Shown in pieces: positions 49,886 through 62,064 of a stretch of DNA of 64,000 nucleotides. Under the pieces are notes generated by a model. It was given only the letters and a program-made list of their open reading frames with translations. It did not search any database and had not been told where the DNA came from. Position numbers and translations under genes: made by a program. This DNA is from Cephalopachus bancanus. Taxonomy: Eukaryota; Chordata; Mammalia; Primates; Tarsiidae. The stretch spans positions 6,510,001-6,574,000 of the forward strand of contig JAPVLO010000054.1 in NCBI GenBank assembly GCA_027257055.1, in the 5' to 3' direction. Numbering within the stretch: the first letter of the stretch is position 1; every line of letters begins with the position of its first letter.

Positions 49886-50242
49886 TTAAAAGCAGCTTTA
49901 TTGAAATATACAGGGATACATTGGAAATATTGTGAGTTTGGTTTCAGACCAAGGCAATAAAACCAGTCACATGAATTTCTTCATTTCCAAGCATGTATAC
50001 ATGTTATGTTTAAAATATACTGTGATCTATTAAGTGTGCAATAGAATTATGTCTAAAAATGTACATACCTTCATTTAAAAATACTTTATTGCTAAAAAAT
50101 GCTTGCAATCAGCTGTGCCTTCAGCTAGTCCTAACCATTTTGCTGGTGGAGGGTCTGGCCTGGATGTAGTTGGCTGCTGACTGGTTGGATGGTGATTGCT
50201 GAAGGTTGGGTGGCTATGACATTTGTTTAAAAGATGACAACA

Positions 50243-50392
50243 CTCTTGGAAGACTGAGGCGGAAGGATCGCTGGAGCCTATCAGGTTGACGTTGGGGTGG
50301 CAGCCGTGAGCATGCCACTGCACTCCAGCTTGAGTGACAGAATGAGACTTCAACTCAAAAAAAAAAATATATATATATATATATATATTTAT
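50243..50392 (+). mobile_element. Alu right-arm fragment with (AT)n
   Basis: Starts 'cttggaagactgaggcggaagg'; A-tail expanded into (AT)n at 50367-50392. Target duplication atgacaacac / atgacagcac shows it inserted already truncated, inside Tigger1. Confidence 0.93.
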
Positions 50393-51601
50393 ATGACAGC
50401 ACTGAATTTGTTGCATTGATTAACTTTCACAAATCATTTCTCTGTAGCATGTGGTGCTGTTTAATAGCATTTTACTCACAACAGAACTTCTTTCAAAATT
50501 GGAGTCAATGATCTCCAACCTTGCCACTGCTTTATCAATTAAATGTGTGTAATATTTAAACCCTTTGTTGTCATTTCAACAAAGGTCACAGCACCTTCAG
50601 CAAGGGTAGACTCCATGTCAAGAAACTTTATTTGCTCATCCATAAGTAGTTCCTCATTCATTCAAATTTTATTATGACATCATAGCAATCAAGTCACATC
50701 TTCAGACTCCACTTCTAACGAGTTTCTTGCTTTTTCCACCATATCTGCAGTTACTATCTCCGCTTAAGTCTTGAACCCCTCAAAGTCATCCATGAGAGCT
50801 GGAATCCACTTCTTCCAAACACCTGTTAATGTTGATATTTTGACCTTTTCCCATGGCATCTAGAATAGTGAATCTTTTTCAGAAGGTTTTCAATTTACTT
50901 TGCCCAGTTCCATTAGAGGAATCACCATCTATGACAACTATAGCCTTATGTAATGTATTTCTTAAATAACAAAATTTGAACATTGAAATTACTCCTTGAT
51001 CTATGGGTTGCAGAATGGATGCTGTGTTAGCAGACATAAAAACAACATTCATCTCCTGTGCAATTCCATCAGAGCTCTCAGGTGACTAGGTGTATTCTCA
51101 ATGAGCAGTAATATTTTGAAAGGAATCTGTTTTTCTGAGCAGTAGGTCTCAACACTTTCAACTAAGGCTTAAAATTGTCAGTAAAGCACGCTGAAAACAG
51201 ATGTACTGCCATCCAAGTTTTATTGCCCCATTTATTAGAGCACAGGCAGAGTTGATTTAGCATAAATCTTAAGGGCTCTAGGATTTCCAGAATGGTCAAT
51301 AGGCAGTGTCTTACAGTCACCAGCTGGACTGGCCCCAACAAGACAGTCAACCTGTTCTTTGCAGCTCTGAAGCAAGACATTAACTTCTCCTTTTTCACAG
51401 AAAGTCCTAGATTGCACTTTCTTCTGATATAGTAAAATTTGCTTCATCTGCATCAAAAATCTGTTGTTTTGTGTAGCCACCTTTATCAATGGTGTTAGCT
51501 AGATTTTCTGGATAACTTACTCAGCTTCCCCATCAGCACTTGCTACTTTACCTTGCATTTTTATGTCATTAAGGGCTTCTTTCCTTAAACCTCATGAACC
51601 A

Positions 51602-51901
51602 GCTGGGCACGATGGCTCAGCCTGTAATCCCAGCACTTTGGGAGGCCGAGGCAAGAGGATTGCCCGAGCCCAGAGGTTTAAGAGCAGCCTGGGCAACTTG
51701 GTGAGACCTCATCTCTGCAATAAATCACAAAAAATAGCCAGGCGTGATGGCGTGCGCCTGTAATTCCAGCAACTTAGAGAATTGAGTTGGAAGGATCACC
51801 TAAACCCAGCAGGTCAAAGCTGTGGTGGCCATGAGCATGCCATTGCACTCCAGCCTGAGCAACAAGAGTGAGACTCCAACTCAAAAAAACAAAAAACAAA
51901 A
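51602..51901 (+). mobile_element. Alu in Tigger1
   Basis: Target duplication cctcatgaacc / cctcatcaacc. Confidence 0.95.
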
Positions 51902-51940
51902 AGCCCTCATCAACCTGCCCCTAGCAGTTTCCAGCTTTTC

Positions 51941-52176
51941 TTTTTTTTTTGAGTTGGAGTCTCACTCGGTCGCCTAGACTCCAGCGATCCTTCTGCCTCA
52001 GCCCTCCAAGTAGCCGGAACTACAGGCATGCGCTACCACGCCCGGCTGATTTTTTGATTTATTGTAGAGATGAGGTCTCGCTGCCCAGGCGGGTCTCGAA
52101 CCCGCAGGCTCAGGCAGTCCGCTAACCTCAGCCTCCCAAAGGCGCGGGATTACAGGCTGAGCCACTGAGCCCGGCT
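51941..52176 (-). mobile_element. Alu, young subfamily, internally deleted, in Tigger1
   Basis: 5-nt deletion variant; lacks about 50 bp near its 3' arm ('gtcgcctagactccagcgatcc'). Target duplication ccagcttttctt. Confidence 0.96.
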
Positions 52177-52373
52177 CCAGCTTTTCTTCAAGCAGCTTCT
52201 TCATCCCTCCTAGCCTTCACAGAATTAAAGGGAGTTAGGGCCTCAGTCTGAATTAATCTTTGGTTTAAGGGAATGTTGTGTTTGGTTTGGTCTTCTATCC
52301 AGACTACTAAAACTTTACATCAGTCATTAAGTTTGGTTTTATTATTCATGTGTTCACAAGAGTGGCACTTTTA

Positions 52374-52686
<313 letters not shown>

Positions 52687-52939
52687 GAACTTTTCCTTTG
52701 CGTTTACAACGTAGCTAACCATTTGGTACATGAGGCCTAGATTTTGGCCTAACTCATCTTTTGACATGCCCTCCTCACTAAGCTTAATTATCTTTAGTTT
52801 TTAATTTAAAGAGAAAGACATGCTATTCTTCCTTTCACTTGAACACTTTAGAGGCTCTTGAAGGGTTATTTATTGGCCTAATTTCAATATTGTGTGTTGG
52901 GGAACAGGGAGGCCTGAAGAGAGGGAAAGAGATGAGGGA

Positions 52940-53234
52940 AGCCGGACTCGGTGGCTCAACCTGTAATCCCACATTTTGGGAGACTGAGGTGAGCCGATTG
53001 CCTGAGCCTGCGGGTTCAAGACCCACCTGGGCAAATTGGTGAGACCTCATCTCTACAATAAATTTTTAAAAATTAGCCGGGCGTGGTAGCGCACACCTGT
53101 AGTTCCAGCTACTTGAAAGGCTGAGGCGGAAGGATCACCGGAGCCCAGCAGGTCGAGGCTGCGGTGGCCGGGAGCGGCCACTGCACTCCAGTCTGGGAGA
53201 CAGAGTGAGACTCTAACTCGGGGAAAAAAAAAAA
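52940..53234 (+). mobile_element. Alu in Tigger1
   Basis: Target duplication agagatgaggga / agagatggggga. Confidence 0.95.
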
Positions 53235-53306
53235 GAGAGAGAGATGGGGGAGCAGCCAGTGGGTAGAACAGTTGGAGAACAACATTTACTGATTAAGTTC
53301 ATTGTC

Positions 53307-53591
53307 TTTTTTTTTTTTTAATCAGAGTCTCACTCTGTCACCCAGGGTGTTGCATAATCACAGCTCACCACAGCCTCGACCTCCTGGGCTCAGGTGATCC
53401 TCCCATCTCTGTCTCCCGAGTAGCTGGGACTACAGGTATGTACCACCATATCCAGTTAATTTTTTGATTTTTTGTAGAGATGAGGTCTCACTATGTTGCC
53501 CAGGATAGTCTCGAACTCCTGGACTCAAACAATCCTCTCACCTTGGCATCTCAGAGTGCTGAGATTACAGGTGTGAACCACCACGCCTGGC
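53307..53591 (-). mobile_element. Alu in Tigger1
   Basis: Target duplication aagttcattgt / aagttcactgt. Confidence 0.95.
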
Positions 53592-53679
53592 CAAGTTCAC
53601 TGTTTTATAGGGGCACAATATATGGTACCCAAAACAATTACAACAGTTACATCAAAAATGTAATAGTTACATCTAAGAA

Positions 53680-53995
53680 TATGTATACATTCTTCAATTG
53701 ATGGACACTAGGGAAATTTCCATTTTTGAGTTATTATGAATAATGTTGCCAAGAATATTCATGAACAAGTTATGTATGGATGTAGTGGATATATGTTTTC
53801 ACTTCCCTCGGGTATATATCTAAGAGTGGAATTGCTGCATCATATGGTAACTTTATATTTAATCTTTTTTTTTTTCATAGAGACAAGGTCTTGCTCTGTA
53901 GCCCAGGCTGGCGTGCAATGGTGCAGTCATAGCCCTCTGCAGCCTCAAATTTCTGGGCTCAAACAATCCTCCTGCTTTAGCCTCCCAAATAGTTG
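53680..53995 (-). repeat. Copy of L1+Alu segment inside Tigger1
   Basis: Antisense L1 (to about 53865) plus the first part of an antisense Alu (53866-53995), cut off without the Alu's other end. It matches 54846-55152 across its whole length, including the L1/Alu junction. See findings. Confidence 0.9.
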
Positions 53996-54244
53996 ATATA
54001 ATAACACCATAACAGATATAATAACAATGAAAAAACTTGAAATAGTGCAAGAATTACCAAAACGTGACACAGAGACATGAAGTGAATATACACTGTTGGA
54101 AAAATGGTATCCAGAGGCTTTCACGAGGCAGAATTGTCACAACCTTCAACATGCAAAAAACACAGTATTAGCAAGTACAATAAATTGAAGCATATGTCTG
54201 TAATCTGCATACCATTTATTCTATTTTAAAGTGTGCAATTCAGA

Positions 54245-54536
54245 GGCCAGGCACAATGGCTCATACCTATGACTCCAGTACTTTGGAAGGCTGAGGCGAG
54301 ATTGCCTGAGCCCAAGAGTTTGAGATCAGCTTGGGCAACACGGTAAGACCTTGTCTCTATTGCAAAAAAAAAAAAAAAAATTAGCTAGGCATGGTGGCAC
54401 GCACTTGTAGTCCCAGCTACTTGGAAGACTGAGGTGGAAGGATCACCTGAGTTCAGCAGTGATTGAGGCTGTGGTAACTGTGATTGTGCCACTGCACTCC
54501 AGCCTGGACAAGAGTGAGATTTCAACTCAAAAAACT
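54245..54536 (+). mobile_element. Alu in old L1
   Basis: Target duplication gtgcaattcag on both sides. Confidence 0.95.
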
Positions 54537-54845
54537 AGCGTGCAATTCAGTAACGTTTATAATTGAATTGTGTGACCACCATCACAATTTTAGAGCATTT
54601 TCATCACCATAAAAGAAATCTCATACCCATTAGCAGTAACTACACATTTCTCCCAAACTCCTAAATGTAGGAAATCACCAATCTACTTTATGTCTCTATG
54701 CTTATTCTGGACATTTTATATAAATAGAATTGTCCAGCTAAGTTTCTTTCACTTAGCATAGTGCCTTCAAGGTTCATTTGTGTTATAATGTACTTCATTC
54801 CTTTTTGCAACCAAAAAATGTTTCATTGTGTAGAAATACACATTC

Positions 54846-55152
54846 TATGTATATATTCTTCAGTTGATGGGCATTAGGGAAATTTTCATTTTTGAGTTAT
54901 TACGAATAATGTTGCCAAGAATATTCATGAACAAGTTATGGATGTAGTGGATATATGTTTCCATTTCCCTTGGGTATGTGTCTAAGAGTGGAATTGCTGC
55001 ATCATATGGTAACTTTAATCTTTTTTTTTTTTTTAATAGAGACAAGATCTTGCTCTGTTGCCCAGGCTGGTATGCAATGGTACAATCATAGCCCTCTGCA
55101 GCCTCAAACTCCTGTGCTCAAATAATAACTGCTTCAGCCTCCCAAGTAGTTG
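54846..55152 (-). repeat. Source of the L1+Alu duplicated segment
   Basis: Same L1 and Alu order as 53680-53995, but here both continue beyond the shared part, so this is the parental locus. Confidence 0.88.
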
Positions 55153-55317
55153 GAACTACAGGAGCATACCAATATGCATGGCTTAAGTTTTTCTTTTTTC
55201 AAAGATGGAGTCTCACTATGCTGACCAGGCTGGTCTCAACCTTCTGGCTTCAAGCAGTCCTCCCTCCTTTGCCTTCCTAAGTGCTGGGATTACAGGTGTG
55301 AGCTAACGCACCTGGCC
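55021..55317 (-). mobile_element. Alu in old L1, older type
   Basis: Antisense, poly-T to 'taacgcacctggcc'. L1 resumes with 'tatatttaatctttaaaaaac', giving a duplicated 'taatcttt'. Confidence 0.93.
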
Positions 55318-56251
55318 TATATTTAATCTTTAAAAAACTTCCAAAGTGTTTTCCAAGGTGACTGTAACTTCTAAAAATCCCAACAGTAATGTATGAGGGT
55401 TCTAATTTCTCCACATTCCTGTCAACATTTATTATTATCTATCCTTTTATTATACTCATGCTAATGAGTATAAAATGGTATCACTGTAGTTTTGATTTAC
55501 ATTTCCCTAATGACTAATGATGTTGAGCATTTTTTTCTTCTTTTTCCCTATCTTTATTGAGGTATAATCGACAATTTAAAAATGAGTAAATTTAAGATGT
55601 ACAACATGATGTTTTGAGATATGTATACTTTACGAAATAATCACAGTCAAGCACAGGTTTCCTTACCTAGTTACCTCTTATTGCTCTTGTGATGAGAACA
55701 CTTACAATTTATTCTCTTAGTGGATTTTAAGTATACAATAGAGTATAATTAACTATAGTCATTATACTGGACATCGGATCTGCAAAACTTACTCATTTTA
55801 CATAACTCTGTACCCTTTAACCATATCTATCCATTTCCTCCAAAACCCCAATTCCTTAAGTGTCTTTTCAAGTGTTTTTTGTCCTTTGTAAACCTTCTTT
55901 GGGGAAATGTCTATTCAGATCTCTTGACCATTTTAAAACTGTTATGTCTTTTTATAATTGAGTTGTATGAATTTTTATAGATCTTATATACAATTCCCTT
56001 ATTAAATATATGATGTGCAAATATTTTCTCTCATTCTGTAGTGTCTTTTCACTTTCTTGATGGTATTCTTTGAAGTATAAAAGTTTTTAATTTTGATAAA
56101 GTCCAATTTATCTATTTTCTCCTTTTGTCACTTATATTTTTGGTGTCACAACTAGGAGGACTTTACCCAAACCATGGTCATGAAAACTTACTACAATGTT
56201 TTCTTCTAAGAGTTTTATAGTTTTTATTCTTACATTTATGTCAATGATCCC

Positions 56252-56536
56252 TTTTTTTTTTTTGAGTTGGAGTCTCACTCGGTCGCCCAGACTGGAGTGC
56301 AGTGGCCGCTCGCGGCCACCGCAGCCTCGACCTGCTGGGCTCCGGCGATCCTTCCGCCTCAGCCTTCCGAGTAGCCGGAATTACAGGCATGCGCTACCAC
56401 GCTCGGCTGATTTTTTGATTTATTGTAGAGATGAGGTCTCGCTGCCCAGGCGGGTCTCGAACCCGCGGGCTCAGGCAATCCACTCACCTCAGCCTCCCAA
56501 AGGCGCGGGATTACAGGCTGAGCCACCGAGCCCGGC
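56252..56536 (-). mobile_element. Alu, youngest-looking copy
   Basis: Almost all CpGs are intact; 5-nt deletion variant; target duplication caatgatccctttt on both sides. Its CpG content makes the 191-codon frame at 56196-56771 open; that is not a gene. Confidence 0.97.
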
Positions 56537-56610
56537 AATGATCCCTTTTGAATTAATTTTTGTGTATAGTTTCAGTAAAGGATATAACTTCATTATTTGG
56601 CATGTGGTTA

Positions 56611-56757
<147 letters not shown>

Positions 56758-56830
56758 TCACACCATCTTGATTACTGCACCTTTATAGTCAGTTTTGGAA
56801 TCAAGGAGGAAGATCTTAAAGGCTTTCCAC

Positions 56831-57012
56831 GTATAATAAAAATGAGTTAATTTTTAAAAATCTATAGAATTGACAAAGATGAAAAGGATTGATAATATCT
56901 AGTGTGAGAGAATGTATAAGAAAATAGGCACTGTTAAAAATCACTTGCAATGTGTATACTCATATGCTTTGTAAGGGGACAATTTGTCAGTAACTGTCAA
57001 AAATAAAATATA
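56831..57012 (+). mobile_element. L1-like ORF2 fragment
   Basis: 'gtgagagaatgtataagaaaataggcactgtt' and 'ggggacaatttgtcagtaactgtcaaaa' resemble the end of an old L1 ORF2. Confidence 0.5.
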
Positions 57013-57438
57013 GAGAGTCCTGCATTTGACATACTTGTGATTTCAGGGTGCTGAAAATTGCCCTGTTACTTCAATTATCTGCTGGGCCAAAGAAAACTAA
57101 TTGATTTTTAGTTTGTTCAGGTTCTTTCTAGATGTAAGGATGGAAGTGTTGACTTCCAGGCTCTTTACATGTGGAAGCTGAAACCAGAGGTTGAAAATTT
57201 TATAAAAGCTTCTAGAAGAGAAAGGGGGGGGATAGTCATATAAAAAGATAAGGCACAAGAATAGTATCAGGCATGCTTCTTGCAACACTGGAAGTTGAAT
57301 ATTTGGCCATTACTATCGCCAAAGTAATAGGGTCATGCCTTCAGAATTCTGAAGAAAAATTATATGCAACATAAAATCCTATGTCCTACTAAATTATCAT
57401 TTAGGTATCAATAAGAGTAGAATTTAAAATATTTTTAG
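57013..57438. other. Unassigned, possibly old L1
   Basis: 'ccttcagaattctgaagaaaaattat' through 'ctatgtcctactaaattatca' resembles a block seen in old L1s; weak. Confidence 0.35.
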
Positions 57439-57439
57439 A

Positions 57440-57737
57440 GTCAAGCGCAGTGGCTCATGCATGCCTGTAATCCCATCACTTTGGGAGGTGGAGGCGAGAG
57501 GATTGCCTGAACTCAGGGGTTCAAGACCAGCCTGAGCAACATGGCAAGACCTCATCTCTACAATAAATCACAAAATTAGCCTGGTGTGGTGGCTCACAGC
57601 TGTGGTTCCAGTTAATTGAAAGGCTGAGGCAGAAGGATCACCTAAGCTCAGCAGGTCGAGGCTGTGGTGGCCATGAACATGCCACTGTACTCCAGCCTGG
57701 GTGACAGAGTAAGACTCTGACTCAAACAAACAAAAAT
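57440..57737 (+). mobile_element. Alu, full dimer
   Basis: gtcaagcgcagtggctcatg to A-tail. Confidence 0.93.
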
Positions 57738-57755
57738 TTTAGAAATGTTTTGTTT

Positions 57756-58070
57756 GTTTCCTTTTGTTTTTTAGAGTTGAAGTCTCACTCTGTCGCCCAG
57801 GCTGGAGTACAGTGCACGATCATGGCTCACTGTAGCCTCAACCTCCTGGGCTCAGGTGATCCTTCTGCCTCAGCCTCCCACGTAGCTACGACTACGGGTG
57901 TGTGCCACCATGCCGAGCTTTTTTTTTTTTATCTTTTTTTTTTTTTTACTTTTTGTAGAAACTAGGTTTCTCTATGTTTCCCAGATTGGTCTCAAACTCC
58001 TGGACTCAAGCAATCTTTCGCCTTGGCCTCCCAAAGTGCTGGGATTACAGGTATGAGCCACTGCGCCTGA
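57756..58070 (-). mobile_element. Alu, full dimer, older
   Basis: Antisense; target duplication agaaatgtttt on both sides. Head-to-head neighbour of the preceding Alu, about 20 bp apart. Confidence 0.94.
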
Positions 58071-58915
58071 CAGAAATGTTTTGATGTGCAAGTACTCACA
58101 TCTTTTTTCTTCACCATCTTACCCTTTCCTGGGAAGCCGCTATGCTCAAAATGATAAAACAAAACAAACAAAAACTTGAGTAGTGTATTCTTCAGCCTTG
58201 TGTAACTGTTTGTCTTTTAAAACTACATGCATGCGAAATGTGGACTTCAAAAAAAAACAAACATAAATTTAAAAGGAAATGAACTCTTCTTGTAGACTGG
58301 TTGAGAACTGGTGAAAACATTAACCAGAATCACCTCAATTAATTCTTGTTTGGAATATTTAGTGTTTACCTGATGGAGTGAGTAAAAAAAAGAGGCAAAG
58401 ACATTTAGTAGAAAATTTTTTATTTTTGTATTGCAAATGATGAATACTTGTAAACTAGTCTTTGGAAGTTGACTTTAAAAGGCTCCACATAAATGGTTAC
58501 ACTGTGGTCACCAGTAGACACCTTTTGGAAAATGAAATAATTGAGCTCATTATAGGAATAGGTTCTGTGACTGGATTTTTTTAAGACCAATGGTCAATTT
58601 ATCATAGGTAGATTCAAAAAGCACTGGATCTCAAACTGAGCTCTGGTCATGACAAAGGCATTAACAATGAAGGTTCAAGTAAACAGTTCAAATAATATTA
58701 TTTCATAAAATGAGTAGTTTAAAAGGAGCATTATTAATATACTATTTGATATATTTAATTTTAAATACATATATAAACTAAATTAAATATTCTAAGTAAA
58801 AGAAAACAAGTTAGCTATCAAACTTTTTCCCCAAAACATCTTTCATGTCCATTGAGGAGGTGGCAAGAAAGAAAGGCAAACCCATTATTCCTCAAAAGCG
58901 GAGGCCATGACTTAA
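58071..58915. other. Unassigned AT-rich DNA
   Basis: No transposon, exon or RNA gene recognised. Confidence 0.4.
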
Positions 58916-59205
58916 CCATACTCGCATCCCATGACCACCTGACTAAGGAAGTCCCTCTTTTTCCTCTCTACCATATCACCTTATTTCTTTCCTATGATGG
59001 CACTTAGCCACCCCGAATATTTTCTTGTTTATTTATTGACATATACTCCACGCCTATCGCTCTCCCCAGAATGCAAGTACAATGAAAGCAGGATCTCTAT
59101 TCCATTCACAATGGAACGCATCCTGAATGTCATCCAAGGTCCCTCAGGTCATAGATAACTCAGCACAAATTAAACAGAGGAAGAGTGAATGAATGGGCAG
59201 CTGGT
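58916..59205 (+). mobile_element. L2 3' end
   Basis: 'ttcctatgatggcacttagcc', 'ttcttgtttatttattgac', 'ccccagaatgcaagtacaatgaaagcagg' and 'gaagagtgaatgaatggg' follow the L2 3' region. Confidence 0.75.
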
Positions 59206-59559
59206 AGACCCAGTAAACAATGAGCATTAAATATCCCTCACGAATTTGGGGCCATCTTCTGATTACTAGGAGGAAAATTGCTTTCTCTCTAACATTTCTT
59301 GCAAGTGATAGAGTTTATAGTGCTCCTTGGTGTTGAAATCTTCCTACTCACTGAATCGATTCATAGTAGATGTATAACTGTTAGAAGTCTGTGTCCCCTG
59401 AGGAAACTCTCAAAAGTTTTTATAACCATCTGTGTTACAGAAAAAGCGTGGTCCACTATGCAGTTACTACGTGAGGCACGGCACAACAGATAAATCAACA
59501 CGATAGTGGAATAGTATTATGTCTTCAGAAGCACAATAACTTCTTTATTCGTTTACAGG
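59206..59559. other. Unassigned sequence
   Basis: Nothing recognised. Confidence 0.4.
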
Positions 59560-60365
59560 GATGTTTTCTCTGTCACTTTGAAGCCATATTTCTAGTTTCA
59601 CTGTCCTCAAAACTCTTGGATGGCCCCCCATGGACTACAGAGAAGTTCACAACTTTAACATGGAAGATGAGTCCAAAGTCGGGCTGGCTTATCTTTCTCA
59701 GTATCTGGTTTCTCTCTCATGAACCATGTTCTAGCTGAAGCAAAGGGCTTCCAGTTCCCCGAATAAGCAAGGAGGTTTCTTGCCTCAGTGCTTCTGCTCA
59801 TCCAGCTCCCTCTGCTTGGGAAGCCCTCCCCTTCTGGTCTACTTGGTGGTCACTAAGACTCCATGAAACTTTTTCTAGCACCTTCCTGAGGAGAGATGGC
59901 AAGTCCTTTTCCTCCAGGTGCAGCATTCCGCATCACTTACACATTTCTCATAGGACCTGGCTCACAGTTCTTCCTAAAACTGTGTTTCCCATCACCTTTC
60001 CTGTTTTTAATCCTGATGCTGGCTTCTTTGCATTTCCTCAGAACCTCCATTCTCATTTGCCAGGAGTAAACCTATTCTTCCAGTTTACTTCACAGTGTGT
60101 TTGCAACTTCATTCAACTCTCTACTCAAAGGTTACTTCCTAGGAGAGATTGTCTTTGGCCATCCTAACCAGAGAAATTCCTTCCCTTCTCATTTTTCCAA
60201 ACACAACTACCCTTCTCTGGCTTACTTTTTTCTTTGTAGTACTGATCTCATAGTATATGCCTTGTATTTAGCAATGCATCCGTCTGCCCTTCTAAGGGAA
60301 GCTCTGTGATGGTGCATCACTGTTTTGTTTACTGCTGTGAATGTGAATGAATGAATGAATGGAAC
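59560..60365 (+). mobile_element. L2 LINE 3' region
   Basis: 'cttctgctcatccagctccctctgcttgggaagccctcccc', 'caactctctactcaaaggttacttcct', 'ggccatcctaaccagag' and 'actgctgtgaatgtgaatgaatgaatg' are L2 ORF2/3' blocks. Apparent repetition suggests two L2 pieces. The frames at 59982-60309 belong to it. Confidence 0.75.
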
Positions 60366-60443
60366 TTGTGGTGCTTTGTGACACATGTTGACTTGAACTT
60401 CGCTGTTGTCCTCTGCTGGACAGCAGGGGCTGTATCCTATGCC

Positions 60444-60582
60444 TGAGGGGCCCTCAAACGTTTAAAACATGAACAAAACTATGAACAAATTCTTTTTTTT
60501 TTTTTAAACTATAGTCCGCCCCTCCAACGGTCTGTGGGACAGTGAACTGGCCTCCTGTTTTAAATGTTTGAGGACCTCTGCA
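60444..60582. mobile_element. hAT-type MITE
   Basis: Ends form inverted repeats: gaggggccctcaaacgtttaaaac at the left and 'gttttaaatgtttgaggacctctg' at the right. The core 'ctccaacggtctgtgggacagtgaactggcc' is a block I know from mammalian hAT elements. No clear 8-bp target duplication. Confidence 0.7.
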
Positions 60583-60792
60583 ACCTCCAGCTCCTTCTCG
60601 GCACAGAGTAACTTTTTAGTGGTGTTCCTTCTATGACAGAATGATATCAAGTACAAATTACCTAAAACAACAGTTCCCAAAAAAGGGACTCTATCCATGT
60701 GTACAGCATAAGCTAAAGAACACAACTATATTTTCAAGATCCCTTTATCTAAAACTCTTAGGACCAGAGGAGTTTCAAAATTCAGAACTGTT

Positions 60793-61095
60793 GCTGGGCG
60801 CGGGGACTCACGTCTGTCATTCCAGCACTTTGGGAGGCGCAGGTGAGAGGATCGCCTGAGCCCATGAGTTTGAGACCAGCCTAGGCAACTTGGCGAGACC
60901 TCATCTCTACAATAACATAAAATAAAAATTAACCAGGCATGGTGGTGTGCACCTGAATTTCAGCTACTTGGAAGGTTGAGGTGGAAGGATTGCCTGAGGC
61001 CAGCAGATCGAGGCTGTGGTGGCTGTGAGCATGCCGCTGCTCTCCAATCTGGGTGACAGAGTGAGACTCCAACTCAAAAAAAAAAAAAAAAAAAT
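60793..61095 (+). mobile_element. Alu, full dimer
   Basis: gctgggcgcggggactcacg to an 18-nt A-tail. Confidence 0.94.
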
Positions 61096-62064
61096 CCGAA
61101 TTGTTTATTACTTAACACCCCTGGCAGAGTCGATATCCTGTTATCAAACATACAAATAGCTCAGCAACAAAACATGTGAAAAGTCCTACTACGTGGGATA
61201 AATAATGCTCAAGTCAGCTTTTGCTGCCAAGTTAGTTGTCAAGATAGATTTTAGGAGTATAGGATTTTGGAATTGTGGACAAGCTGTGAATACGTACTAG
61301 CATATGGAATTTGGTGAAATACGATCATGATAACATTGTCCCCTACATTCAAGGTTAAGAATTAGTGTTTTAATATATTATTTTTAAACATATTTTTTAT
61401 TACAGCTAACATTAATGAAGCGTTTACTTTAAAACAGGTTGCCTCTGTGTAGCCAACACTAAACTGATATGTACATAGTGGAATAATTTATTTTCTCAGC
61501 AAAACTTAGTTTTAAATGTTTGTAATGAGAGATCAAGTTATTTCAGGTAATTAAAAATATATTTTTTTATTATATAAAAAACAATTTGCCCTGATTTCCT
61601 TTGTAGAACCGTGATCTGCAGAACCAAGTTCTGCTGTTCCCTCACAGATGGGACTCAGGATGGCAGAAAAGACCATCAAAAGGCACTCATCAGAAAAAAA
61701 CATGTAGATTTTTTACTTATCCTTTTTAAGAACACCTTAGTTGCTTGAATTTTTTAAAGCCAGACAGAAATTGGTGAAATGTATTTGTGAGGACCAGATT
61801 TTAAAACTCCTTCAGAATTGCCAAATATAGCAGTGATAGTTGGCATTAAGGAATCAGCTGCATAAAAATAATAAAGCTAAAAAACAAAACAAAACAAAAA
61901 TCGCTGCATAGGTCTGCAGTTTCGGACCCTACCATACTCATGAGAAAGGCTCAAATTTTGAAACGGAGAGTAGTGAAGACACAACACATAGTCATTTCAT
62001 GGTACAAAGCAGATACTATAAACACGAGTATTAAGAAATGAAAATGACATATACACTAAAAACA
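61096..62064. other. Unique DNA downstream of PANK1
   Basis: Just beyond the predicted PANK1 polyadenylation site. No repeat recognised except short (aaaac)n near 61880-61900. It could be used by longer 3'UTR forms, but no second strong signal was picked out. Confidence 0.4.

Noticed and set aside
50075..52204. Novel protein gene from the frames around 51162-51489
   Set aside because: These are stop-broken pogo-type transposase remnants of Tigger1.
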